A stretch of DNA of 64,000 bases from Microbotryum silenes-acaulis (lineage: Eukaryota > Basidiomycota > Microbotryomycetes > Microbotryales > Microbotryaceae), in assembly GCA_003665825.1 (NCBI GenBank), contig QPFY01000005.1, positions 558,001 through 622,000 of the forward strand, in the 5' to 3' direction. Shown here piece by piece: positions 12,317 to 24,940 of this stretch (position 1 is the first letter of the stretch; every line of letters starts with the position of its first letter). The notes below the pieces were generated by a model. It saw only the letters and a program-made list of their open reading frames with translations, was not told the DNA's origin and did not search any database. The position numbers and the translations under genes were made by a program.

Positions 12317-13615
12317 GTCGTGAACTTGAAGGCGACTTCGTGAGTTAGGGTCGAAGTACGTGGACGGTGGAGAGGTGGAGAGATATGAGAGGCACGAGGA
12401 CAGGAACTTGTAGGGGAAAGTGGTTTGCTTATCCACTTCAATCAGTTCGGTCGCACGGAACGAGCTTACGGACGAGGGAAATCATTTAGCGTATACTAAA
12501 TCGGGGGCGTAACCTCGAGTTCGGCGTTGGCGATTGGCGACCGCATGCACACGTGCTTACTAATTCGGGTAAGTGCTTGATTTGAACGCTCCTCTTCAGT
12601 GAGTCAGGGCCTCGTCGCGGGTAGGGGCTTGTAGGAGCAGCTCCTGACCACTATCAGCGACAATTTCCGCTACACGACAACTTCCGCTACGGTCTTCTGT
12701 TTCTGGTAACAGGGTAGAGCACTACCTCATACGTAGGCACTATGTACCACTCCTCTCTGTACCTCCTAGATGTTCGTACAGCGCCCGCCCGTACTAGTAG
12801 GACATCCGAGCCGCGTGCTCCAACATGTCAGCGCCCCGGAAGTTGAAATTGTGGCCCGCACGTGACTTTGTTGGGCACTGAGGAAGTGGCGCCCAAATTT
12901 GGATCGCAAGTCGTGTGGCGAGGTCTGTTTTTGGATCCCGGTTCCGACTCGTTTGCGTCATTCCGCCCTGCCTGCTGCACGGAGCGGGCTCGGAGCCGTT
13001 CTTCAATACGACCCCGCTGGAACAGCGAAAGCTCAATGAATCACCTTCTAGTGACCCGGGTTCCACGCGGTAAGCCGGTGACAATTTACCACTTCGCCGG
13101 CTGGCTCTTGACGTTTTTAGCCGAAACTTCGCGGGTCCCCACCCTCGATAAGGCAAACTCTACCAGGCTCTGCCAGCTAGAGACTTCAATCGGGTTCTTG
13201 ATTACTTACACGTCGTTCGTTCGTTCGCTCCCATGGAGTCCTTCGTAAAACACTTCTCCTGCTCACGGTCGGCCGAAAGAAGCCGCCGGTCCACGGGTGG
13301 CTCGCTTCGGACACGAGTTCTACACTAGAGTTTCTTGGCAAGGAACTGCCTACCTAGGCAGAAAAGCTCAAGGAGATGGCAGTCAGGTACTTACCACTGC
13401 AGGCCGTCGGATGAAGCTCAGACGGTTACTCATAGCGGGGAGATTCTGGTCTCGACTGCACGAAAGTTCTCTCCCTTCCCTTGAAACAGGCGGGTCGACC
13501 TAAGAGTTCCAAAGCCACGAAAATCCATTACAACAAGTGAGGCACCAGATTATGCATAAGAAAAGAATAGAAGCTCGTAGAACAAGTGACCTTTCGACCG
13601 ACCGACACCGCACGA
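12317..13615. other. Intergenic region between permease and SEC10
   Basis: About 1.3 kb with no supported gene. It contains the permease promoter (proximal part) and the SEC10 3' region. Short open frames on both strands lack motifs or splice support. Confidence 0.55.
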
Positions 13616-16600
13616 TCATCTCGGCGGCAGAGGAGGTGGTGGTCCACCTGAGCCTCCGGTGTGGGACGCGGTAGCATTAGAAGCTTGATCCAACCCGAGA
13701 TCAAAGTCCAACATCTTCAGAGCGCCCAAGACGTCGTCCCCGCCCTTCCCACTCAACGAGCTGTTCGTTGCCGACCCCGCTCCAACCCATCCCATCGAAT
13801 TGGGCGCCGCCAGACCGGATCCACTCGTCCCCGGGAATGATGTCGGACCACTATGCGCTTCGATCGACACAGTTCCCCCCAAAGGACCCGGTGCATTCTC
13901 GTCGACCCCAAAGATGTTGTCCCAGAACGCTTTCTTGAAGTCGCCAAAGTCGGTGCGCATCATGACGAAGGGCCGCAGGAGACGATTTTCGATGCGTGCG
14001 AGGTAGGATTCATTGAGGTACGATTTGAGGATCTCGGGTTGAACGATGAAGACGTTGCCGAGTTGACGCAGCATCTCGAAGCGGTCGTTCAGCGGTGTGA
14101 GGGAGAAACTGGCAATGGTGTCTTGGTACAGGGCCAGATCCTTGGTGAGCATCAGTCCACCGGTCGCGGAGATGGGGAACTTTTTGAGATGTTCGAGGAG
14201 TAATCTGCGTCACAACCGATAGATGCCATGTGTCAGCTACGACATGCCATCTAGACAGCATCATCAAGTGGTGCTCACGTATGGAACGTCACCCCAACCT
14301 CTGTCAAGAACACCTCGCAATTGCGCCCGCTCAGACTCGCCACAGCGGCCTCACGAACCTTGACCAAGAAATCGCACACGAGCAAGCAAGGCTCGGTGTT
14401 GATCTTGGAAAAGGCTTCGTTGTCGTTGCGAGGTTTGAAATCGAGCTTCTTTTGCTTCGATAGTAGGTGCGACAACCACGAGACGATACCTGATCGGTGA
14501 TCGCAGACAGACCATCAGTTTTGTCGTCTCTGCCACACCGAGACGGAAAGTTCTTACCGTCCGTCGTGCGCTGCACGATCGTATTGATCTTTTGCTCGAT
14601 CCTCACCGAGACATGATTGTTGAAGATATTCATCTCACGACGAACGGTCACACTCGCCCCCGCAAGAGGTACCAACGCCGTGGCGATGTAGCGTTGCCAA
14701 AGGTGCATGATCATGTCGGCCAAGCGACAGACGGACACGGGGCCGAGGTCCGGTTCGGTCTTGGCGTCGTAAGCGGAGAGTTGGTGCGTCGCCGTGTCGA
14801 GAGCGGTTTCGACGTAGGCTTTTCCGAACGAGTCGGCGAGGACCTTGAGCAAGGTGAAAGCGTTCTTGGATCTGTGCGCAGATCGTCAATATCGAAGCAG
14901 GTCAGCCATGATGCGTTTGCATTAATTCGAACCGGACTCTCATGGCACACTCACACGTCGCCCAGAACCGAGAGCTCAACCATCCTCCCGACCGCCTCAG
15001 CATGCCACTTGAGCATGCTCTCAGCAACCCCCAGATCCAACTCGCCATCCCCCTCCTCAAACATCTGCTCAGGGTGAATCTCCTCGCCGTCCTTCATCTT
15101 ATCCTTGGCCAAGTTCGACAATCCAGAAAGCTTCATCAGTCGATCGAGTCGAGAGAGGTCCGAGTGCTCGTGCATCGATGAACGATCGGGGACGATGTTT
15201 TGCGAGGCTTGGTTCGCCGCCGCCGTCAACTGGTTGACCATACGATCAAAGATGGTGTTGCTCGGTTTGGCTTTGTTCATCGCTCGCTATTGAGCGTTCG
15301 CAAGTAGCTCATCAGTGACCTAGACTCAAAGAGGGGTTTGTTGTTTACACTCACATGCCAGTTCGTGAACCGCAGCAGTTTACCTGCATATAGCTCGGTC
15401 AAACTCTTCCCTTCCCGGTCGAGGTACCGGTTCCCCTCCATGTACGGCACGAACAGCTCTTCCATCGCCTGATCGAGCATCATCGACACGGCCGCGACCC
15501 CAACAGCTCCAGCACCGACGACGATGGACGTTCCGTTGGCGCCATGACCAGAGGTTCGATCACCAGCTTGATTACCGAACGTCGCCGAGACGGGGCCTGT
15601 GGCCGTCGCGTTCGTCGAAGCTAGCGATGAGGACGATGCGCGGAAGAACTCGTGGGCCTTGAGATCCTCGATCAATGCGTTGGTCGTCGATCGTGCAAGG
15701 TGGAGGATTCGGAGGTAGGCGAGCGACGAGGACGACGATGCCGTTTCCACGAGCGTTTCAATGTAAGCTTGAATCTGTGGGTGAGCCATCCCACTCATTC
15801 AACCTCTGTTGCGGTCAATTTGACAACACATGAAGACCACTCACGACTTGGGCAAAGACGCGCTGCAAGAATACCTGCATGACGATCGGCGGATTCGGAA
15901 ACACGGCGGTGATGATTTGAGCCTCTTGCCCAACCGTCACCCGGATCTCATCATAGAGGCTGTTCAGGCCCGGCTCATTGCGTGGTGCGAGTGCGTCAGG
16001 GTCTGGCAGAAGCTCCCAACTGTATGACGGCGTAAAGAAAGTTTGGTCAGCACAGTACGAGTCGCGGATGAGGGGTCCGTTTGACTCACATTGCTCCGCC
16101 CACAAGATTCCCTGCAGACTCTTGAACCCTCTCCTTTGAGATGAAGAAGTCGTGCTGATTGACGTAGATCTGTATACAAGATTGGCCGCCGTTGAAGTCT
16201 TGCAAGGTCTTGGCGCAGTGCTGCGGGAACAGAACGAGACCACGTCAGAAAGCACTTCCCTAGAGGAAGAGACATTTTAAGGTCGGAGCACTAACAGCCA
16301 TGGCCTTTGGGTCTCCTTTGCGATAGTAGCGATCAAACAACTTGAGCATGTCCTTTTCGAAGCGTTCGCAGTACTTTTCGATCGTATCTCGGGTCTGCCG
16401 GAGCCACTAGGGTTCAGTGAACGAAGACCTCGGCACCTCATCGGTGACTGCTCACCTGTTCGGCCCCGTCAACACCTTCTACCTCTCTGGCCAAACTCAT
16501 CAACCGCCTCGCGGCAACGGCGACCTTGGCCCGACCTTCCCTTCCACCGTCCTTTCGCATCATCTCGAGTCTGTCGAGGAGGAAGAAAGGTTATGGCCAG

Positions 16601-17577
16601 ATGAGGATTCAATGCTGTCGAGATGGTACGTTGGGTGCGTATATAGACGCACCGAGAGGTATCTCCCAGAGCTGTCTCGTTGTAGTAGAGAATGAGATCG
16701 TGTGCCTCAGAAGCACGTTGTCTGAGCCGGTCGATGCTCTCCAATTGTTCACCTGACGAGATGGGACGAGACGGGGACGAGTTAGGGAAGAGCCTCGGGT
16801 ACTGGTAAGAGGTTGACCCGGCTTACCTATCCGAACAGCGCCTCTGCCTACATTTGTAATCTTGGAATCGAGGGCCTGGAATTGAGCGTTGACGGTCTGC
16901 TCGGAATCGCAATTTGTCTACGGGGTCAGCCCCCATCTACGCCCACGCCTACACCGAAGAAGGCTCGCTGCCCGTCGCTGGACTCGAGGACTAACTTCGA
17001 ATCCAGCCTTGGCGCCTCGAACATCGTTCCTGTAAGCCCTCTCTGCGGCAGCGACGGCCTTTTCGAGTTCAGCGGTCTTGGTCGCGTTCGCCTTGCGAAG
17101 AGGGAGCAGCAACGACAGGGCTTGCTCGAGTGTCTTGATGTGGGGTTGAGGGTCGAACGCTGGCGTGCGTGGGCGTGGGGCGTGAACGATCGTCAGCACA
17201 TGGTTCACTCTCGGTGCACTCGTTCTCAGTTATCGCATTATTCCAACCCGGGACTGTCCTGAAGCATGTACCCGCATCATCCTCGAGCCACCACCACCAC
17301 CCGTAGCCCACAGTCGAGCTTCCACGTCGCGTGACCCACATGCGCACTCACCTCCTCCCTCAGCTTTGGCCTGCTTGACATCGTCCTCCATCAGACTCTC
17401 GACCAGTCGGGCGACGTTGAAGTTGTCCTGCTTGAACGCGTCGAGCGTACACAACGAGCGGCCATGGGCCACGCTCGTGGACGACGACGACGACGAGATG
17501 CCGCCCAGAGTCGACGCGGGGTCCTTGCCGCTCGTCGAGGGGTGGAGTGGACCATCGGAGGAGTAGGAAGGGGCCAT
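13616..17577 (-). CDS. SEC10: Exocyst complex subunit SEC10
   Basis: SEC10 is a rod-like subunit of the octameric exocyst, which tethers secretory vesicles at sites of polarised growth. The N-terminus starts at 17577 (MAPSYSS, Ser-rich) and gives LDAFKQDNFNVARLVESLM, followed after an intron by FDPQPHIKTLEQALSLLLPL and a coiled-coil stretch, all typical Sec10 order. Further exons carry an AQFQALDSKITNVG helix, RRLMSLAREVEG, then the helical core with EPDLGPVSVCRLADMIMHLW, ATALVPLAGASVTVRREM and FNNHVSVRIEQKINTIVQR. The last exons read LGNVFIVQPEILKSYL and a Pro-rich end. The gene has roughly a dozen exons; I did not fix every border. It is transcribed away from NAA10 from a shared 290-bp spacer. 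Confidence 0.87.
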
Positions 17578-17867
17578 CGTTCGATTCGTGAGGGTGGAGT
17601 GTGTTACAGCTCCTCCTCGAGAACCGAGCGTGCGGCGGGGCAATCGGTCAAGCCGGTGATCGGGACTTGCGCGCGTGGGGAGAAGCCAAAAAGCCCGAGT
17701 AGCGAATGAGAATGAGAATGAGAATGTGAATAGCAGCGAGGTATTAGCGCTATTAGCAGCGAGATGCGCAGTGGAAGCGGCTCGCAACCCAGAATCGACT
17801 TTCATTCTTGGTGCTCAGCACATCCTCACCGGTCTACGCATCAGCAACAGCTCGCACTTGGAGCAAC
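17578..17867. promoter_or_regulatory. Divergent promoter SEC10/NAA10
   Basis: This 290-bp gap separates the SEC10 and NAA10 start codons. It contains a short GAGAAT tandem (from about 17,706) and a nearby GTATTAGCGC/TATTAGCAGC near-repeat. No specific factor site is claimed. Confidence 0.55.
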
Positions 17868-18915
17868 ATGGTCAGTCCATTCTTTCCTGTGCACAGCAAC
17901 CCGGACGTTCCTCTTCCCTCTTCTCCGAACCCTCTTCCTCACCCTGCACGCGACGATTTCGGATGCCCTACAGAACGTCCGCCACGCGAACGTCGCCGAC
18001 CTCATGGAGATGCAGAATGCGAACCTGCACAACCTTCCGGAGAACTACCAAATGAAATACTGTGAGCTCCGTCCGTAGAGCCAGATCCCTCGAATGAAGC
18101 GACGCTCAACCCTCTGCGCCCTCTTCACTCCTTATTCCCCTACGCGTAGACCTTTACCACGCCCTGACCTGGCCCCAAGTCTCGTTCGTAGCGGAGGATC
18201 ACAAAGGTCGGATCGTAGGCTACATACTCGCCAAGATGTACGCACCCTGGCCCTCCTCCCACTTTCTCGCCTCTCGAGAGAAAGCCCACCAACAATCTTC
18301 GCCCGTCCCTTTTTCACTTCCTACAGGGACGAGGAAGCGACGACCGACCCTCATGGTCACGTCACATCCATTTCGGTCTTACGCAACTACCGGCGATTAG
18401 GCCTCGCGAACAAACTCATGCAATTATCCCGTGCGTCTCTCCCCAACCCCTTCAAAATCCTCATCTCCCCGGAAAACTGATTCCCAGCCTCCCCTTCCCG
18501 TCTCACCACAGAACAAGCCATGAAGTCGACCTTCAACGCGTCCTACATCTCTTTACACGTACGCAAGACAAATCGCGCCGCATTGGGTTTGTACAGGGAT
18601 ACGCTCGGGTTCGAGATCGTCGAGATCGAGAGCAGTTATTGTCAGTTTTTCTCTCTCTCTTCTCTTCTCTGGACCCTCGGACGCGACTTTGGGATGCTCG
18701 GCAAAAGGGAAAGGAACGTTGAGCTGATCATCTTCTCGTCGCGTTTCGCTTTCCTGTACGCCCGGTTCATCCGAATCCAGATGCCGACGGAGAAGTAAGC
18801 TCTTATTTCCAACTCCGACCAGGGCTTCCCCCACATATTTCATCACCTAATGCTGTTATTCTTCGCCTCCGTTTCGAACGAACAGGATGCCTACTCGATG
18901 CGACTCAATATTTAA
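17868..18915 (+). CDS. ARD1: NatA catalytic subunit, N-alpha-acetyltransferase NAA10/ARD1
   Basis: A GNAT-fold acetyltransferase that modifies N-termini exposed after Met removal, working with NAA15 at the ribosome. Seven exons: 17868-17870, 17974-18061, 18150-18237, 18327-18430, 18512-18640, 18781-18794 and 18886-18915, about 151 residues. The start codon is alone in exon 1 (ATG followed at once by GTCAGT), and exon 6 is only 14 nt. Spliced motifs are [30 protein letters not shown], the acetyl-CoA loop around [13 protein letters not shown] (an R/Q-x-x-G-x-A type), and [20 protein letters not shown], ending [13 protein letters not shown]. It stops at the end of the catalytic domain and lacks the acidic tail found in yeast and human enzymes (about 235 residues). 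The tiny exons are supported by phase and conserved motifs only. Confidence 0.93.
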
Positions 18916-19361
18916 AAGCTCAAAGATCATACCCTTAGAAATACATGTATCAACACTGCAATACTTTCCCACGCGTACCGTCATTCAGGCGAATACCTTG
19001 ACGTGGGGCCTCTGTAACTTGATGTACCCCCGCATGTTCCCAAACGAACAACAAGAAAATTCGTCTCGAACAGCATCTTTTCTCTCTTATCGTTCAAGAG
19101 CTTGAAAGAAAACCGTTCCCGACCCTAACCATCTCCGCGAGTTCTTCGTCCCGAACAACCTGAAAGCACCCACAAGTACAATGCTCACGACGACAACACG
19201 AACAACCGCGACGACACGATATCCGAAACATGGCACAGCGTTGCAAGAGAAAAAAAACGAAGAGGAAGGTAAATATCTATGAAGCGGTGAACTGGGGATC
19301 GAAGAAATGAGAATCAGAAGAGGGAAAGAAATAGAGAACAAATCAGTTTTTGACATTTCCC
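18916..19361. other. Convergent 3' region NAA10/VTC1
   Basis: 446 bp between the two stop codons. I see no gene; the frames present are antisense or short and without motifs. Confidence 0.6.
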
Positions 19362-20461
19362 TCAATAGAGACCCGGCCAAAATAACTCGGAAGCGAGACC
19401 CGTCCGGTGGCTCAGAGTAGAACGTACACGCAGGATAAAGTTGATGATGATGGCGGACAGAAGCGCGAGGCACAGGACGGTCGGCCCGAGTCGGTCATCG
19501 TAAGGGCCCGAACCACGCTTGCGGATCGCGTTCGCGCGCCAGTGATATGTGATCAGACTAGAAATTGGGATTTAGATGGATTCAGTATGTCTCGTTAGAT
19601 AGATCCCATATCCGCCAGGCAAAGACTTACGCGTAAATCATGATGGACATGGCTGCTCGGGGGAGAATTCCCATCCGTGTCGGGAAAGCACGGCAGGGCA
19701 TGAATTAGAGAGGCGAAAGTGATCAGTCACCACAGCTCTTTACGAAGAATGCCCACAACGGACTGACCAACGACGGTGAACATTGCCGCAGCGATCTTGC
19801 CGACGCGATCACCAAAGTTGAGCAACCCGACGGCGAGACCCCCTGCAAGCGAACCGACGGAGAAGGCAAAGATGTCCGACGACGGATGGAAACCCGCGGT
19901 GGGTGAGCACAAAACCCCTACGTAGGGAAACGCTTCTTCGATCGAACGAGGGTCACGCACCGAGAACGACGGTGAAGCTGTAGAGGTGAACACCATCGGA
20001 TCAGTTTCAGTGGTCTCGCAATGACGGAGCGGCCACCGACGACGACGAGAGCTGCAACGGCGGACTCACTTGAGCCATGAGAGGAACGTTCGCTCGTTGG
20101 CGAAGAAGACCTTGGGCTCCTATTGAAGGCAAGGAGATATGGCGTTGATCAGCACCCCACATCCCACAACTGCACTGTTCATCACTCCGCAGGGCCCAGC
20201 CGGCAGCCGGGCGACGAGCGGAAATCGGGCGGCCTCCACGCTCCACGAGCTCGACGAGGACGAACAGCACGTGCGCATGCTCTCCGGCGCGCCGCGGACG
20301 GTTATGATTGGGCGTCGATTGGCGCTTCTGGAAGCCGACGGCAGCCACGGCAAGGGGCGCGACAGGAGGCGGGAAAGCAGGATAGGTGTAGAACATACCA
20401 CTCGCACAGGCAGGGCGATGCGCTTGTTCGGAGCACGTTGTAATAACGGTTGCGACGACAT
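19362..20461 (-). CDS. VTC1: Vacuolar transporter chaperone subunit VTC1
   Basis: VTC1 is a small three-helix membrane subunit of the vacuolar VTC complex that makes and translocates polyphosphate. The first exon (from 20461) reads [20 protein letters not shown]; the next (near 20,113-20,070) reads [17 protein letters not shown], the signature of the family; then [25 protein letters not shown], a short MSIMIYA exon, and the C-terminal [19 protein letters not shown] and [15 protein letters not shown]. The arginine-rich helix and GPYDDR loop are the conserved VTC1/DUF202 features. At least six short exons are implied. The stop at 19362 is the first in frame after the last helix; an intron there would shift it. 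Confidence 0.9.
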
Positions 20462-20935
20462 GGCTTTCAACGACGACGGCGGAGGCGGGTGCGAATGCGG
20501 GAGAGCCAAGCGTGGAACCGCAACAGCTCGCGCAAGACATCGATCGTGCCCGGCCCCAAGCAGCCGCCTACAGCCGCGAGCCAACGCAGGCCAAAGCCTT
20601 CTCTCGGGCGACCGGTTCAAGGTAACTGCAGTATTTTGCGCCTGCTTCGGAACAGGGGTCACCCCGCCCCCCCGCCGTCGGAGAGCTTGCACACGAGAAC
20701 TCGACAATCGTGGGGAAGAGGTACGACGTTCTAGGGCTACTCGAGATCTTTCACAGCGCTGGCCTCGGCTATCACCATGCTCGGGATTTTTCTTCAGGCT
20801 TCCTCCTCCTGAACTGCCGCTCGTCAAAAAACATCTGATCGTTAGTATTTCTCATGGGGGCAACTACATGAAAAGACGCGCGCAAACAGAAAATATCGTG
20901 AGTCAAGGATCCGACACCTTCTTCCGCCCTACAGC
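20462..20935. other. VTC1 upstream / CHS5 downstream spacer
   Basis: 474 bp holding the VTC1 promoter and the CHS5 3' region (both genes are on the minus strand). Open frames that cross this stretch on either strand have no motifs and overlap real exons, so I treat them as chance. Confidence 0.55.
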
Positions 20936-22686
20936 CTACAATCCAACCTCCTCCATCCCATCACTGGCTTTCGCCGAGGTGCTCTCCTCATTCCCCGCCT
21001 TTGGGTCCTCCTCCTTTGTTGATTCCTCAATAGGGCTACCCTCCTCCACAGGCTTGACGGCCCCAACAAAGGTCGCATCATCCTCATCAGGCGGGTTCTC
21101 CGGTTCCCCCAACGCTTCCTCTTCCGCCACCGTTTCCTCAATCTTGACCTTGCTCGTCTCGCGTACGAGCGCATCGACCTTGGCCGGATCGATATCTTGC
21201 GACGGTGCGATGACGTGCAGTCTTGGTGGTTTGGGGTTCGACGCCCGTCGGTTCTCCAACCCTTCGGCCGTAGGCACGATCCCGTTCAAGCCTCTCTCAT
21301 CGCCGGGCGGAACCTCGGGCTCCTCTTCCGCGAGCGCACTCGCCCCCTTCGTCGAAGCGGTCGGTGCGACGGCCGGAACGGGTGCGGACGAGGACGACCC
21401 CTCTTCAGCGATGGGTGTGGTGGTTGTCGCTCGGCGTGTGCTAGGTTTGAAGGATGGGATAGCGCCTGTCGAGGTGACGAGCTGGGCCGAGGAGATGGAC
21501 GCGGCGTGGTTGACGGTGCCGATGTAATAGTTGGAGATGGGCACCATCGTTTGCCCCTTTTGGCATGCGATGACCCACTCGGGGCTGACGACGGGCTGTG
21601 ATGCGAGGAGGTACATAATTCAGATCAGTTTGTGTCGCTGCCACTGGAAGGCGCGTCCACCAAAGCAGTCCGTCAGGGGTGGGACCTACGATGCTCAGTT
21701 GCAGCGCCTTCTGGTACTCGACGCTCGGCCCACCTGTCGGGTTGCTCGCACTCGCCGGACTCGTCGCAACGAAATGGGTCGTATCAATCTGGATCTTGTC
21801 CGAATACTTGGCCTTCATCGCCGCAAGAGCACTCTTGGCCTCGGCCAACTTGGCTTCCGGTTCGATCAGGCCGAAACAGACCGAGATGCCCGAGGTATCG
21901 GTGATGGTGTGTGTCCGCGTCTTGACCGTCGGGGACGTATAAGTACCTGCCGATGTCTTGAGCACCAGGTGGAAGTTGTAGTCGGTGTCGAGCGCGAGAC
22001 CGGACAGTTTGGTGCTCGTGTTGGATTGAGGGTTCGGAATTGTGGTCAACCGTTGCCCGTTGCGCCATACGGAAAGCTGCAGCAATTTTGCGCTAGCCAA
22101 CTCGAGCTTGTCCCATTCTAATGTGACCTGTGTGATCAACAACAAAGATATGTATACACGATGAACAACCTTGAATTCCTCTTCAGAGACGCCATTCAGA
22201 CTAGCGCTACGTGACGGGGAACGTACACTCGTCTGGGTGGTGTTGCGCACACGCAGCGTCGGCGCCTTGGGTTCCTTGGCCCCAAACTCTGCGTAGATGT
22301 CCCGTTGCAGACTCCAGAAGGATTCGTAGGCTTCCTTCTCCGCGGCAAAGTTCCTCGTGCACGCGATGTTGACGATCGAACCGGGCCCGACGCCAGCGGG
22401 GAGCAGCAGTGACGGGAACTCGATCAAGTGGACGGACTGCAGACGGAAGAGGTCGGCTCGATCAGTAAAGAGCCGTGTTGAAGGTATGGCAACAGTGTAC
22501 TTACGTCCGATATGAGAACCGCAATACCAGCTGTCGAACGTCGAGGGCGAGCGGGCGACGAGACCGATGACGCGCTGGTCAGTTTGAGGAGACACTGCAC
22601 CACACAAAACTACTACTGCACTGACCATCGATCTTGCCAATCACAAATCGCTGTGTTCCATTGCTCGAGTCCACCATCTGAGCCAT
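20936..22686 (-). CDS. CHS5: Exomer scaffold CHS5 (FN3-BRCT protein)
   Basis: CHS5 is the core of exomer, the trans-Golgi complex that exports cargo such as chitin synthase. The first exon (22686 down to about 22,625) reads MAQMVDSSNGTQRFVIGKID, the dimerisation/ARF-binding N-terminus; further exons read LIEFPSLLLPAGVGPGSIVN and an FN3 domain with LRVRNTTQTS, LEWDKLELASAKLLQLSVWR and TTKLSGL-like NTSTKLSGLALDTDYNFHL. A BRCT domain follows (ISVCFGLIEPEAKLAEAKSA and, after a splice near 21,610-21,690, VVSPEWVIACQKG). The C-terminus is a long acidic, Pro/Ser/Glu-rich tail ending at 20936, shorter than the Lys-rich tail of the S. cerevisiae protein. At least five exons; not all borders fixed. Confidence 0.9.
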
Positions 22687-24459
22687 CGCGCTGAGGAGGG
22701 TGTGGGTTAGCGGTTATACAAGGAGGTTGAGTCTGAGGCTGTGTGATAGTGGACAGGTTCGCACCCGGGCGCCGAGGCAAGATCTGCCGGCTGAATTTGG
22801 CAAGATGACATCCGATACCGTGGCCTGGTCCTACATTTCAGGCATACTAAGTTGGACGTCGGAACCCAGAAGTGTGCTCGGTGAAGGGTACGAAGGGGGG
22901 CGAAGAGAGCATGTATTGGTCTTTAGCTAGGTGTAAAGAGGGGTATCTAGTGACGCACCACCGAACACTATCATAGTGCAGGTACAAACGTATTCGATGC
23001 GTTCGAGCTCACAAGAAGTTTCGGCCCGGAAGAGCTCAGCGCTGAGCGCTCCATGCCAAGCGGCACACCTGCAAGGGCTACCGTAAAACGAAGCGGAACG
23101 GACCCACGCATCGTCTCTCAACTGGTTGTAATGCGCAAAAGGACAACACCGTGAGATGCGTAATCAGCGAGTCGAAGACCAAGTAGCAAGTCGAATATTA
23201 TTCTCGGCCTGGATCCGGGAGGAAAGTGCGCAACGCCGACAGCGCTCGAGGACCCGAGGTGACGCTGCTGGAGTGAGCGCCGAGGCAAGGGTTCCTTTCC
23301 GAGGGGTGTCTTTGACGTAGGTAGGTACCCGGACCGAGCTACGGATCTGTCGCGCTTGACCCGATGCAAGGGGTAGAGGGCACAGAGACTGAATGGGTTC
23401 GCTTCGCTGCGCTCGATCGGCGAGCGAAGCCGGCCCGCGGATTATTTTGACAAGGTTACCTCTGAACCTGTGGGAGCCATGGCTCATCGGAGGTGGTCAA
23501 AGCGGCCTGCGATCATGTCGAACAGTATCTGCGATAGGTAGGTCTCTACCTCGGAAAGACATGAACACCCGCGAGGGCCCGGGAGCGAGGCGTAACGACC
23601 CGCGGCCCGAACAGTCGTGAGCACTTTGTAGGTCCGTGCTGTCTCCCGATTCCCGAAGCACAACCAGGCTCGGTGATCGACAGCGCGCGCGCCCATCGAC
23701 AATGAATGAGACGCGTGTGAGACAAGTGCCCAGGGCGATCCTTCCTACAATGGATTGCTCGCGGCTCGCGCTATGGCTCACACCGCTCCGCTCCGCGGAC
23801 GAACGTCGAGGGCGTACGAGCGTCGACCGTAGGGCACGGGGACGGCACCTCGGGGTCGACGGGGTGTCAGGGTGGTCAGGGTGGTCAGCACGTGCAGATC
23901 TGTGGCTCGTAGCTAAGTGCTGAGCCTTTTGTAGCGTTTCGAGCTGAGTCGTCGTCCTGATGATCAGGTGAAAGGCGCTGCCGACTTGATCGCCCATGAC
24001 TGCATGACTGGCTAGCTCGGCAAGCCGCCTTCCATCCTCAGCACCCTGCAAGGTCATCGCCAGCTAGGAGAGGGGACAAGCGAATAGAGCGGGAGAAGCA
24101 GAGATCGATACATTCCGAGGGAATATTGACATGGTACAACAACATGACCCTAAGGTGGGTGAGAGCATGAAATGCGGGTACTACAAATTTATGCGAGGTG
24201 GAAGTTGCGAGCGGTCAAGTCTAGGTTTGACGCGACGGATTGAGTCCGGTAAAAGAGCAGTGAGACCCGGCGGCGGAGAGGGAGAAGGCGGTGTGCGACG
24301 GGCGATGTGTGCCTGCGAGGTTATCCACGCTAGCACGTGTTTCCTTGACTTGTACCCGTACAGGATGTCGAGCGAGTTGGTCAGGTTCTTGTGATAGTGG
24401 GCGGCTGCTGTGGAGGCATCGCGTGTTGCGGTGGCGCACGGTCGATCGACACAGCAGTT
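22687..24459. other. Gene-free interval
   Basis: About 1.8 kb upstream of CHS5. Its first few hundred bases should hold the CHS5 promoter. I see only motif-free frames, plus a small run of repeated GGGTGGTCAG units near 23,870-23,890. No tRNA gene was found on reading for A- and B-box pairs. Confidence 0.5.
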
Positions 24460-24940
24460 TGCCCTCAGCGGTCGGTGAGTGCGCTAAGGAGCGATGGCGG
24501 AGCCAGCGATGGCATGCGCTCCGACGCGCAATCATGAGATGGTGCAGCACCCGGCCTTGTTCGCATCCGCATCTTTGGTGTTCCGCGATCCATCTGTCAA
24601 TCAAAGCGTTGGCGAGGATAGAAAGCAATCGGTCAGTAACTACGCCGCAGATCGCGAGAGATGGGCAGGCACGAACGAGACCCGACGACTCACGATCACG
24701 AGAGAGGGTGCGACCTTTGCCATCGAACTTGGCCGTCGAGGAGAAGGTAGAAGACGTTGACTGGCTCTGAGTGCCAGCCTCGTAGCCATCATCCCAGATG
24801 TCGTTGAGGTGGACGAAGAAGCGGCGCTGTTCGGCTGTGGATCTGGCCGCAACGTCAATGGCTTCGGGCGACGACGGCGCATCGCTCTTGGCTGGCAAGG
24901 GCGATCGCTCGATCTCTGTTGTCGTCGTCGCGACTTGCAT
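24460..24940 (-). CDS. Hypothetical small protein
   Basis: I do not recognise this gene. An open frame starting at 24940 (MQVATTTTEIERS) gives about 85 residues rich in Ser, Ala and charged residues, with AEQRRFFVHLNDIWDDGYEA in the middle. A GTGAGT donor near 24,690 and an acceptor ending in GACAG near 24,600 would join a short basic, Pro-rich second exon that stops near 24,460. Codon use resembles neighbouring genes, but there is no domain and the splice is a guess. It could be a false frame in promoter DNA. Confidence 0.3.

Noticed and set aside
20139..21527. A 462-residue plus-strand open frame
   Set aside because: It lies antisense to VTC1 exon 1 and CHS5, is low-complexity and has no domain; both minus-strand genes are well supported.
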